NCBI GenBank assembly: GCA_963787045.1
Contig: CAWBBR010000009.1
Coordinates: 62,001-126,000 of the forward strand
Source: DATJGR01 sp963787045
GTDB lineage: Bacteria > Pseudomonadota > Gammaproteobacteria > Pseudomonadales > Azotimanducaceae
Direction of reading: 5' to 3'
Length of the DNA stretch: 64,000 nt
The position numbers were made by a program, and so were the translations under genes. A model generated the notes under the pieces. The model saw only the letters and a list, made by a program, of their open reading frames with translations. It had not been told where the DNA came from and did not search any database. Positions 56,625 to 64,000 of the stretch are shown piece after piece; position 1 is the first letter of the stretch; each line of letters opens with the position of its first letter.

Positions 56625-57077
56625 TTGCAGTATCAGCGCCAAGACTGCGCTCTAACCCTTGCCGAAGGGCTTGAGGAATACTACGCCGCCAACGCGGACC
56701 GAATCCTCTATCCGCAGGATCTGCCGCCCGAGAGCGCGGCGTTGTTCCGCTCCCATGACTTGTGCCACGTCATATTTGGACTCGATACGATCCTTGCCGA
56801 CGAGGTGCTGGCCGACACACGCACGCTGCTCTCGTCCGATGTCGGCGTTCGCCGCTACGCGGCTTATATGACACGCGACCAACAAGCGCAGTCTCTGTTC
56901 AAAGAGATCGGATACCTCCGCAGCATTTGGGCGTCGGTACTGGCGGTGCCCCGGATCTGCAGGGCGGCAATCGAGGCGGACCGAATGAAAGAACGCTGGC
57001 CGTGGACTCCGCCGGCCTCATACCAAGGGCGCACGTTGGCGGATCTGCGGCACGAGTTTGGCATTCGCGTTGTGTAG
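56625..57077 (+). CDS. Coq4-like protein
   Basis: A 150-residue frame whose only nearby start is TTG 56625. From residue 15 it reads LEEYYAANADRILYPQDLPP, then FRSHDLCHVIFGLDTILADE with the HDxxH-type metal motif of the Coq4 family, RRYAAYM, LFKEIGYLRSIWASVLAVPR and LRHEFGIRVV. Coq4 proteins decarboxylate and hydroxylate in ubiquinone synthesis; this group of short relatives is often of unknown role. It is isolated in the island with no ubiquinone genes. The extent of the N terminus is unsure. Confidence 0.65.
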   Translation: MQYQRQDCALTLAEGLEEYYAANADRILYPQDLPPESAALFRSHDLCHVIFGLDTILADEVLADTRTLLSSDVGVRRYAAYMTRDQQAQSLFKEIGYLRSIWASVLAVPRICRAAIEADRMKERWPWTPPASYQGRTLADLRHEFGIRVV

Positions 57078-57270
57078 AGCGACTCAGTTGTCTCCCCGAC
57101 GACCGTCCGTCCCGATCGCATAGGCATCGCCGATCACGCACACGTCGAACCGTCGCCGGCTCACATCGAGCGCGATCGATCTGGGCAGAGTGAGCCGTCG
57201 CCCGTGCCGACGGTCTCGCCCGCCGACACTACCTCATCGTCGGATTTGAACGCCTCGCACTTGTCGCCGA

Positions 57271-58756
57271 CTACTTCGCGATTTGAACGACCGGTGGCTT
57301 CCAGGTGCCGTCGAGGATCGCCTCGTCGGGCCAATACGCACGGAGCCAGATCGAGAAGTTCCCGGGCGGTGCCGGGAGCCAGTTGGACTCCATCTTTTTG
57401 CCCGGCGATTTGTTTCCGAAGTAGATCGTGAGGCCGCCGTCGTCGTTGTGCTTCAGCGACTTGTTCTTCGTGCCGAGCGCGTAGCGCTTGAGGTCGTTCG
57501 GATAGAAGAAGTGTGCCGGGTTGTACATCGTCAACGACCAGAAGCCCTTCACGGGCGGCAGTTGTCCCTTCGGGAAAGTGACCGTGTACGACGACTCACC
57601 AACAAGCTGGTTAAGCTGCGTGTCGTTGTCGGTGTAGAAGTACATCGTTTCGTTGCGCTTGTTGTCGTACGGATCGGCCTTCACTGCGCCGGTGCGGTGA
57701 TAGTAGTCCGAGCCAAACGCGCCATTGTTAGCCGGCGATGTCCAACCGTTACCTGCCGGCTGGCCGTTGTTCCGCCACCACATCAGCGGCGCGATCAAGT
57801 CCTCGTCCGCCGCCAGAGCCGTCTCACGCAGCGTCTTCATGACTTCAGGGCTCTTCGGCGGCGGCATCGAGCACGCTGCCGATCCACTTGTAGAGCGGCT
57901 CCTCTCCAGGCATCGGAGGGTGCTTGCTGCATGACAGTTGGTAGTTGATCGAAGAACACTGCCGGGTCGACCCAGGGTGGTTGCTTGGTCGAATACTTCG
58001 GCCGAGTCGTCTTCCGGGGCACCGGGAACGTCGGCAGCTTGCTCCAGTCTTCGGTCTTCATCTTCCCGTCGAACTGGGCTAAGCGGATAGAGACTGGATC
58101 TGGCTTAGCGCGGGCTGGTTGGCCGCGCGATCCTTAGCGGTGTCATTGATGAAGATGCGCGGCATGGTTACGGCGAAGTTGGTCGACGAGCGCGCTGCGC
58201 CGGCGACGCCGGCTGGGGTTGTCCCTTGCCAGTTCGGCCCGACCACCATGTAGAAACCGGGCTTGGTCCCGTATTGCTGTCCAAGCTCGCTCGATTTGGT
58301 CAGTACGCGCGTCGTACACCGGGACCGTCCAAAAGCGGTCACCAAAGTCCGGCACCTGAATGACCACAGGCTCCTTCTCAAGAGACAGATAACCCAACCC
58401 GTACACGGCATCCTGGTTCGGGCATGCGATGAAGGTTTCGCCCGGGTCGATGTAACCGGTCAGCATCCCGACCTGATTCATCGGACTGATCGGCATAACC
58501 CCGGCGAGGAGCCCGCTTTCCGGAACCTTCGTGAGTTCAGTTCTCTGGTTGTACACGTAGACGAGCGGCCATCCCCACAGGTAGGCCATGCGACCGACCA
58601 TCTGCACGTATGCCATCGGCATCGGGCCGCCTGCAGGCCCCGGTACTTCCGCGCTGCGGTTTGCGGAATGGGAACTTGCTGCGCCTGAACGCTGCCGACG
58701 AGCAGCGCGAGAACGATCGAGAATATGCCGGTGGCTCGTTGAATATCCGACTTCAT
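57271..58756 (-). pseudogene. DUF1254/DUF1214 protein, frameshifted several times
   Basis: Stitching four or five frames gives a secreted protein of about 490 residues. Signal peptide (ATGIFSIVLALLVGSVQAQ), MAYLWGWPLVYVYNQRTELT, then DUF1254 landmarks NQDAVYGLGYLSLEKEPVVI, QVPDFGDRFWTVPVYDART, GTKPGFYMVVGPNW and the DUF1214 C terminus GFWSLTMYNPAHFFYPNDLK, LAPADGDLWLRAYW-like block near PPGNFSIWLRAYW. Frame changes fall near 58655, 58300, 58080 and 57870. Such proteins are exported and of unknown function. The DUF1254 strands remain well conserved, so errors in the sequence may account for part of the damage. Confidence 0.7.
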
Positions 58757-58987
58757 GATCTGCGCTCACCTTTGTTGCAGGACTAACCACGGGATTGCAT
58801 CGACGAACGATGGGCGTTGCTTGACGGCAGAAACACGACGACGGTTCGGGACAACACAAGGAAGCGTCGAACGACACGACATTAGCGTCGACCCAACGCC
58901 ATCCGACCACTAGCCTTTGGTTCAGTACGAACGGACGCCTTTTGCCCGCACTCTGTCTTGCGGCTCGCGATCCCTTACAGGTGCTCG

Positions 58988-59125
58988 ATGGAAGACGATG
59001 GCGGAAATCGCAAACGCTTGCTTCGCACCAACTCTGTCATTGTCGGCTTGATCGTCGCCACCGCGGTCGCGATCCTCGCGCTGTTCGTCGTGCTGCTATC
59101 GATGGACGAGATCGCCGCCACATGA
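58988..59125 (+). CDS. Short single-helix membrane peptide
   Basis: A 45-residue frame starting MEDDGGNRKRLLRTNSVIVG, with one strongly hydrophobic helix (LIVATAVAILALFVVLLSMD) and the end EIAAT. Charge layout is acidic-basic-helix, as for a type II anchor. ACAGGTG upstream is a weak ribosome site. No homologue comes to mind; no other gene in 58757-59375. Confidence 0.4.
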   Translation: MEDDGGNRKRLLRTNSVIVGLIVATAVAILALFVVLLSMDEIAAT

Positions 59126-59375
59126 CATCGGGTCAGCGTGCGATGGCGGGAGCGATTCTGCGGGAAGCGAGCCTGTCAGGAATTCTGACGAGCCCAGGTG
59201 CGGTCGCGGTCGTAACTCCGCTTGAACGCGCGTTGGCTGTTGATACTGAACGAAAGTACAGCTGACGGTGAAGTGACCCTCGGAAATAATAGGCAGAACT
59301 TCGTCATCGCAAGTAAAGCGTGAAATGGATACTTCGGCGAGCGGCGGCTGCAGACGCGCGTTGAAGGGGCGTCGA

Positions 59376-60146
59376 ATGGTTGATCGTGGGCTCATCGGTC
59401 GAGTCGCCTTCATTATCTCGTTAGCATGGTCGATAACCGCTCACGCTGAGGATCAAGTTAGGATGTTCGCGGCGACGAGCCTAACCAATGCGTTTACGGA
59501 CATCGCGGCGCAGTGGCAGAAGGCCGGACATCCGCTTGCGAGTGTTGCTTTCGGGTCTTCTTCTGCCTTGGCCAAACAGATTGATTCGGGGGATCCGGCG
59601 GACGTATTCGCCTCTGCCGATCTCTATTGGATGGATTATCTCGACGAGCGCGGTCGAATTATCTCCGGCTCGCGCGTCAATCTCTTGGGTAATTCAATAG
59701 TGTTGATCGTACCGAAAGGACGCTCGTTCAAAGTGGAAATGAAACCGGAGTTCGACTTCGCCGGTTCGTTTACGGGCAAGCTGTGTACCGGGGATCCCGG
59801 GGGCGTACCGGTCGGTATCTATGCAAAGCAAAGCTTGGAGAGTCTCGGCTGGTGGCAATCGATCCAAACCCGAATCTTCCGCACCGACGACGTACGAACC
59901 GCGCTCGCGCTCGTCGAGCGTGGCGAGTGTCCAGCGGGTATCGTGTATGCGACCGACGCCGGCACCAGCGACAAAGTGGAAATCGCAGCGACGTTTCCGG
60001 AAACGACACTCAACCCCATTGTGTATCCGGTAGGTCTGGTGAAAGGCGCGCGCCGAGAAGCGAAAGCCTTTGTCGAGTACCTATCCACGTCGCCCGAGGC
60101 AGCGAAAGTGTATGAGCACTACGGATTTACTCGCCTATTGAAGTGA
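59376..60146 (+). CDS. modA: Molybdate ABC transporter substrate-binding protein
   Basis: A 256-residue periplasmic binding protein from ATG 59376 (GAAGGGG 6 nt upstream), with a signal peptide ending SITAHAED. The ligand-binding motifs AATSLTNAFTDIAAQWQ and AFGSSSALAKQIDSG, plus DVFASADLYWMDYLDERG, are typical of ModA, contacting the oxyanion by Ser/Thr hydroxyls. The two-domain fold is complete to YEHYGFTRLLK. It binds molybdate or tungstate for an ABC importer, but no modB or modC is next to it, unusual for a functional uptake system. Confidence 0.88.
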   Translation: MVDRGLIGRVAFIISLAWSITAHAEDQVRMFAATSLTNAFTDIAAQWQKAGHPLASVAFGSSSALAKQIDSGDPADVFASADLYWMDYLDERGRIISGSRVNLLGNSIVLIVPKGRSFKVEMKPEFDFAGSFTGKLCTGDPGGVPVGIYAKQSLESLGWWQSIQTRIFRTDDVRTALALVERGECPAGIVYATDAGTSDKVEIAATFPETTLNPIVYPVGLVKGARREAKAFVEYLSTSPEAAKVYEHYGFTRLLK

Positions 60147-60243
60147 ACGCTGCGTAGCGCTCGACTCTGAACTGTGCGAGAGACATTAAAGATCCTGCGA
60201 CGAACCCGGACGGTACACCGGATCGCCGTTTGTTGAACAGCTC

Positions 60244-60287
60244 ACCGCCTCGACGTGCTGTTGTGGCGCTTGAAACAGAACGGATTG
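60244..60287 (+). repeat. 44-bp direct repeat, right copy (attR-like)
   Basis: Perfect copy of 53817-53860. In the isomerase frame it continues as LRETDSK and a TGA at 60306-60308 that overlaps the ATG (60305) of the alkyl sulfatase gene. This joins a remnant gene end with the next gene by the ATGA overlap also seen elsewhere in this genome. Confidence 0.9.
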
Positions 60288-60304
60288 CGGGAGACCGACT
60301 CGAA

Positions 60305-62284
60305 ATGAAAGCGTGGACACTCGCAATCGTGGTTCTACTCGTCGCCGCTTGTGGCCAGCGCGCCGAGCAGGCCGCGCCCGGCGCAGACGCCAACGGCCAC
60401 GTCGAGGCGACGCGTTTCACGTCCGAGGCGAACGCCGCGGTCGGCACCGAGCTCGCGTTGGCCGATCAGGTGGATTTCGACGCGGCCAACAGGGGTTTCA
60501 TCGCGAAGGACGATCCGCTGATCGTCAAAACCAAGGACGGCCGCGTCGTCTGGAACGCGCCGGCATACGCGTTCGTCGCCGGCGATGCGCCGGCGAGCGT
60601 GAATCCGTCGCTGTGGCGTCAGGCGAAACTGAACGGCGCGTACGGGTTGTTCAAAGTCACCGACGGCATCTTTCAGGTGCGCGGTTACGACATCTCGAAC
60701 ATGAGCATCATCGAAACGTCGAACGGCCGCATTCTGGTCGACCCGCTGACGTCCACCGAAACGGCCGCCGCGGCGCTGGCACTCGTCAATCGCTCGCTCG
60801 GCGAACGCCCGATTCTCGCGGTGATCTTCACGCACAGCCACGTCGATCATTTCGGCGGTGCGGCGGCCGTGGTCGATGCCGAGGCGGTTCGCAGCGGCAA
60901 GACGCAGATCGTTGCGCCGACCGGCTTCATGAAAGAAGCGCTCAGCGAAAACGTGCTCGCGGGGGCGGTGATGGGGCGGCGCGCGCAATACATGTACGGC
61001 AACAACCTGTCGCGCGACGCGCGCGGCCATGTCGATACGGGTCTCGGCAAAGGGCCGGCGCTGGGCGGTCTGTCGATCGTCGCGCCGACGGTCACGATCG
61101 ATCACACCGGCCAGGAACTCGACATCGACGGCGTGCACTTCATCTTTCAGTACGTGCCCGATTCGGAAGCGCCGGCGGAGATGGCGTTCTTCCTGCCGCG
61201 CTTCCAGGCGTTCTGCGGCGCGGAGATCGTCTCGCACACGATGCACAACCTGTACACGCTGCGCGGCGCGAAAGTACGCGATGCATCGAAGTGGGCCGGC
61301 TACATCGACGAAGCGATCGACCTGTTCGGCGCCGACACCGAGGTCGTATTCAACAGCCATCACTGGCCGGTATGGGGCAACGCGCAGGTGCTCGACTATC
61401 TCAAGAAGCAGCGCGACCTGTACGCGTTCATTCACGATCAGACGTTGCACCTCGCGTCCGCCGGTTTGACGCCGCGGCAGATCGCCGAGACGATCAAGCT
61501 GCCGAAGAGCCTCGAAAATGCATTCGCGGACCGCGGTTACTACGGCACGCTGAAACACAATGCGAAAGCCGTTTACCAGTTCTACTTCGGCTGGTTCGAC
61601 GGCAATCCGGCGAACCTCGATCCGCTGCCGCCACAAGAACTCGGCAAACGCTACGTCGACGCCATCGGCGGCTCAGCGAAAGTGTTGGCGGTGGCGCAGA
61701 CGGCCTACGATGCCGGCGACTATCGATGGGCGGCAACGCTCCTGGACAACCTGGTATTCGCGCAGCCCGACGATGCGGCCGCCAAAGACCTGTTGGCGCG
61801 CACGTACGACCAGCTCGGCTATCGCGCCGAGTCGGGTCCGTGGCGCGATTTCTATCTCACCGGCGCGCAGGAACTGCGACACGGCGTCGATGCCGCGAGT
61901 CCCGGCCTGGGCGGATTGCTCGCCAGCGTGCCGATCGAGTCGGTGTTCTCAGCGATGGCCACTCAGATCGACGGCGCGGCTGCCGACGGCAAGCACATCA
62001 CCGTCAACGTGACGTTCACCGATTTGAAGCGTTCGTTCGTGCTCGAGCTCGACAACTCGGTGTTGCATCACAAGGAGATGCAGCCGTTGAAGAACGCCGA
62101 CGTTACGGTGCGACTCACCAAAGAGTTCTGGTTGAGCTTTCTGTCGAAGCAGGCTTCGGTGAAGGATCTGGTGTTTTCGGACGCGCTCGACATCGACGGC
62201 GACAGACTCGCGCTGGTGTCGCTGCTGAAACTCGTGCAACCGGCGACGCCGGGATTTCCTATCGTGACGCCGCCCGCTCCGTAG
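60305..62284 (+). CDS. MBL-fold alkyl sulfatase (SdsA-like) lipoprotein
   Basis: A 659-residue protein from ATG 60305, with lipobox VAAC (VVLLVAACGQ). The MBL domain has THSHVDHFGGAAAVVDAEAV near residue 178 and further zinc ligands in FCGAEIVSHTMHN and NSHHWPVWGNA, the SdsA/Pisa1 type. Helical dimerisation repeats follow (YDAGDYRWAATLLDNLVF), then a C-terminal SCP2-like domain (VNVTFTDLKRSFVLELDNSV). It cleaves sulfate esters of alkyl chains, giving alcohols for beta-oxidation. Its start overlaps the remnant end of the displaced isomerase gene. The tail overlaps the convergent SDR by 26 nt. Confidence 0.92.
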   Translation: MKAWTLAIVVLLVAACGQRAEQAAPGADANGHVEATRFTSEANAAVGTELALADQVDFDAANRGFIAKDDPLIVKTKDGRVVWNAPAYAFVAGDAPASVNPSLWRQAKLNGAYGLFKVTDGIFQVRGYDISNMSIIETSNGRILVDPLTSTETAAAALALVNRSLGERPILAVIFTHSHVDHFGGAAAVVDAEAVRSGKTQIVAPTGFMKEALSENVLAGAVMGRRAQYMYGNNLSRDARGHVDTGLGKGPALGGLSIVAPTVTIDHTGQELDIDGVHFIFQYVPDSEAPAEMAFFLPRFQAFCGAEIVSHTMHNLYTLRGAKVRDASKWAGYIDEAIDLFGADTEVVFNSHHWPVWGNAQVLDYLKKQRDLYAFIHDQTLHLASAGLTPRQIAETIKLPKSLENAFADRGYYGTLKHNAKAVYQFYFGWFDGNPANLDPLPPQELGKRYVDAIGGSAKVLAVAQTAYDAGDYRWAATLLDNLVFAQPDDAAAKDLLARTYDQLGYRAESGPWRDFYLTGAQELRHGVDAASPGLGGLLASVPIESVFSAMATQIDGAAADGKHITVNVTFTDLKRSFVLELDNSVLHHKEMQPLKNADVTVRLTKEFWLSFLSKQASVKDLVFSDALDIDGDRLALVSLLKLVQPATPGFPIVTPPAP

Positions 62285-62928
62285 CCGGGCGTCCCGCGTT
62301 GGCGCGCTGTACCGCGAGCCAGGTATCGAACAGCGTCGGTGCGATCCGCGCGTTGGAATCCGGCAACAGCACCTCGCCGGCGAAGTCGATACCGAACAGT
62401 CCGCTGCGCCAACTCGGCACCAGTCGCACGGACTCGCCGCGGGCCGCCAACGTGCGCCGCGCCATGTCGACGAAATCCTGAGGCTCCGGACCGGCTAGGT
62501 CGATCGCCGACTTTCGGCTCGTCGCGTCGCGATCGCGCGAGCACTTCGCCGACGTGCGGCCGCCGGTGGACAGCAGCGGCGGCACCGCGCGATGTCGCCG
62601 CGCTTCGTCCACTCGACCACGTTGCGGCAACAAGCACTGCGTCGCGCGCTGCATCGCACCGGACGGCGGCAGACGCGAGAGGTTCTCCTGTCGCCGCGGC
62701 GAAGTGCTCGCCGTGACCCGTCGGCACCCACGTCGACGAACACATGCTGGCGCACGTTCGCGCGACCTCCGCCAGTAGCGTCACCGCGACGACCGTTCGC
62801 GCGTCGCGTCGGTATCCGCGGTGAGATGTTGCGCGTCCACGACCGCGTGCGTCGTGACCGCCACGACGCAACGCGTTCACTGTTTGCCGACCCGCGAGGC
62901 CGGTACCGCCGATTACTGCTACACGCAT
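62259..62928 (-). pseudogene. NmrA-like / atypical SDR oxidoreductase, frameshifted
   Basis: The frame opens MRVAVIGGTGLAGRQTVNAL (nucleotide site) at 62928. It then breaks up and reappears as VVEWTKRGDIA and finally in one frame AIDLAGPEPQDFVDMARRTL, LVPSWRSGLFGIDFAGEVLL, ending at 62259. Spacing fits a full NmrA-type protein of about 220-240 residues. Numerous one-base shifts between 62480 and 62900 resemble the 3.9-6.4 kb region. Role unknown. Confidence 0.65.
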
Positions 62929-62993
62929 TGGTCTGCTCCAGACTGCAATACTGAAACAGACCGATCGACGAACGATGAGTTCGATCGTTTCGC

Positions 62994-63679
62994 TCAACTC
63001 TTCGCAAGCGCGTCGGCCATCGCAGCCATCTGATTCAGATGTGCGATGAACGGGTCCACGTCGGCGTTTCGATGCCACGTGTATTCGGTGCCGATCGCGA
63101 TCGCCTCGGCCGCTTCGTCGCCGAACAGCCGCGCGATGATCGCCAGCGCCATGTCCATTCCGGCCGATACGCCGGACGACGTCACTACGCGCCGTCGTCG
63201 ACCCAGCGTGCCGCTTCGACCCACTCGACCGCATTGCTCTGCGCTACCGCAAGACTGAAGACCTGTTTGTTCGATGTGGCGCGATGGCCGTCGAGCACAC
63301 CGCTTTTCGCGAGCAGCGCGGAGCCGGTGCACACCGATGCGGTGATACGCGCGCGAGCGGATCGATCGCGCAGAAACGCCATCAGTTTCTCGTTGGCGAG
63401 TTCGGGAAACGTGCCGATTCCGCCCGGCACCAGCAAGAGGTCCAGCGGCGGCGCGTCGTCGAATCCGTAGTCTGCGACGACGCGCGGCCCAATCGCGCCG
63501 TCAGCGACCGTGCCCGCCGCGACGGGTCCGGCGTGCTCGGCCACCATGTGCAGCGTCAATCGATCGCGCCCGACGGCGGCGAACATTTCCAACGGCCCGA
63601 ACACGTCGAGCAGTTCGAAACCGGGGTAGAGAATCACGCCCAGCGTGAGGGGACGGGACGGAGCAGTCGCGTCATTCAT
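62994..63679 (-). CDS. DJ-1/PfpI family protein (one frameshift)
   Basis: About 228 residues once the frame is mended near 63185. LTLGVILYPGFELLDVFGPL begins the fold; the nucleophile elbow is in ARITASVCTGSALLAKSGVL, and LLVPGGIGTF precedes it. The second part gives VTSSGVSAGMDMALAIIARL and EYTWHRNADVDPFIAHL. The group includes isonitrile hydratase and AraC-linked amidase-like proteins; which reaction this one carries out is not clear. Start ATG 63679 leaves 68 nt to the divergent gene. Confidence 0.82.
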
Positions 63680-63747
63680 TTCAATTCCTAGCAGGTTGCT
63701 GTCAAGATCGAACTCGGTACAGAGTCTAACTTCATCGATGAGGTCCG

Positions 63748-64000
63748 ATGCACACACCGTATCCGGAACTCAACGGTCGCGCCCAGGGCTGGCTGAAGTT
63801 CGTGCATCGCAAAGCGACGACACCGGACGACTGGTCGTCGACCGGCGCGCCGCGCAGCTGGTGGGATCAGTATTCCACGCCGCCGATGACCAACTTCCCG
63901 CGCTTCGATCTGGCGGACTCGGCGTACGCCGTCGCGTTGATGGCAGACAAGACGCCGGCGTGGCGCGAGGTCTATTCGAAGATCCTCGATGAACTGGTGC
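63748..64000 (+). CDS. Hypothetical protein, N-terminal part (linalool dehydratase/isomerase-like?)
   Basis: Starts MHTPYPELNGRAQGWLKFVH and reads without a stop to the window edge (84 codons). TTPDDWSSTGAPRSWWDQYS, PPMTNFPRFDLADSAYAVAL, MADKTPAWREVYSKILDELV suggest the N-terminal region of the linalool dehydratase/isomerase-type alpha-toroid proteins of terpene- and sterol-degrading bacteria. GAGG lies 4 nt before the ATG. The assignment is by sequence feel and needs the missing part. Confidence 0.4.
   Translation, partial: MHTPYPELNGRAQGWLKFVHRKATTPDDWSSTGAPRSWWDQYSTPPMTNFPRFDLADSAYAVALMADKTPAWREVYSKILDELV

Larger units (their letters stand above)
53861..60287. mobile_element. Putative genomic island inserted into the isomerase gene's 3' end
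   Basis: About 6.4 kb bounded by the 44-bp repeat. Its content is unlike the rest of the window: lower apparent GC, decaying genes, an isolated AraC regulator, a Coq4-like gene, a broken DUF1254 gene, a ModA without ModBC and a short membrane peptide. No recombinase, transposase, terminal inverted repeat or conjugation gene is recognisable. It could be a degraded integrative element, a passenger segment or the remains of a plasmid. An assembly join at a 44-bp match is the main other explanation. Confidence 0.55.

Noticed and set aside
56251..56655. A 134-residue plus-strand frame in the island
   Set aside because: No recognised domain, odd composition and no supporting start signal; kept only as a note in the gap entry.
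53817..60287. Transposon or IS boundaries at the 44-bp repeats
   Set aside because: No transposase and no terminal inverted repeats; 44 bp is far longer than a target-site duplication and matches a gene's coding end.

Overview
The window is a 64-kb stretch of GC-rich (roughly mid-60s percent, judged by eye) bacterial chromosome with tightly packed genes and many overlapping start and stop codons. A TonB-dependent receptor, lipoproteins with Cys lipoboxes, an outer-membrane barrel, an SfcA-type NAD malic enzyme and a GGDEF/EAL regulator point to a Gram-negative proteobacterium, most likely a gammaproteobacterium. Many acyl-CoA dehydrogenases, enoyl-CoA hydratases, SDRs, a P450, an LLM oxidoreductase and an alkyl sulfatase suggest growth on lipids, sterol-like compounds or xenobiotics. 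The lineage is an inference.

Layout. 1-7,608 (minus strand): start of a serine hydrolase, a CorC-type CBS protein, an MDR reductase, an acyl-CoA dehydrogenase, a DUF35 protein, a thiolase, an amidohydrolase and an enoyl-CoA hydratase. Together they look like a CoA-thioester degradation operon with a DUF35-thiolase pair of the retro-aldolase kind. Between about 3.9 and 6.4 kb the frames break dozens of times although the protein sequence stays recognisable. 7.7-17.9 kb: two tandem DUF4397 lipoproteins, a flippase-like membrane protein, a CDP-alcohol phosphatidyltransferase, an SDR coupled to malic enzyme, a second enoyl-CoA hydratase, a GST remnant and a second acyl-CoA dehydrogenase. 17.9-21.5 kb: an MBOAT/SGNH acetyltransferase pair and a GST. 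21.8-26.2 kb: a barrel/cupredoxin pair divergent from a GGDEF-EAL protein. 26.2-32.6 kb: a split ACAD11-like pair (dehydrogenase plus kinase), a TPR sulfotransferase and a TonB receptor. 32.6-45.5 kb: desaturase, RNA helicase, GST, MBL hydrolase, a membrane-fused alpha/beta hydrolase, a thrombospondin-3 protein, SDRs, LLM oxidoreductase, kinase and P450. 45.5-53.9 kb: S9 peptidase, an L-fuconate dehydratase with a divergent SDR, epoxide hydrolase, regulators and an HCCA-isomerase-like protein.

The most striking feature is at 53,817-60,287. A perfect 44-bp direct repeat, taken from the 3' end of the isomerase-like gene, brackets about 6.4 kb of unrelated, partly decayed DNA (AraC regulator with an 8-bp duplication, Coq4-like gene, broken DUF1254 gene, lone ModA, a small membrane peptide). 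The left copy completes the isomerase gene with a new tail. The right copy keeps what looks like the old tail, whose TGA overlaps the ATG of the alkyl sulfatase. This is the arrangement expected after a site-specific insertion into an operon. No integrase was recognised.

Two other non-coding features stand out. A composite hairpin repeat occurs at 11.6-11.85 kb and 21.47-21.81 kb, with another hairpin nested in reverse in the second copy. Single-base frameshifts are scattered across at least eight otherwise well-preserved genes, which suggests indel errors in the sequence.
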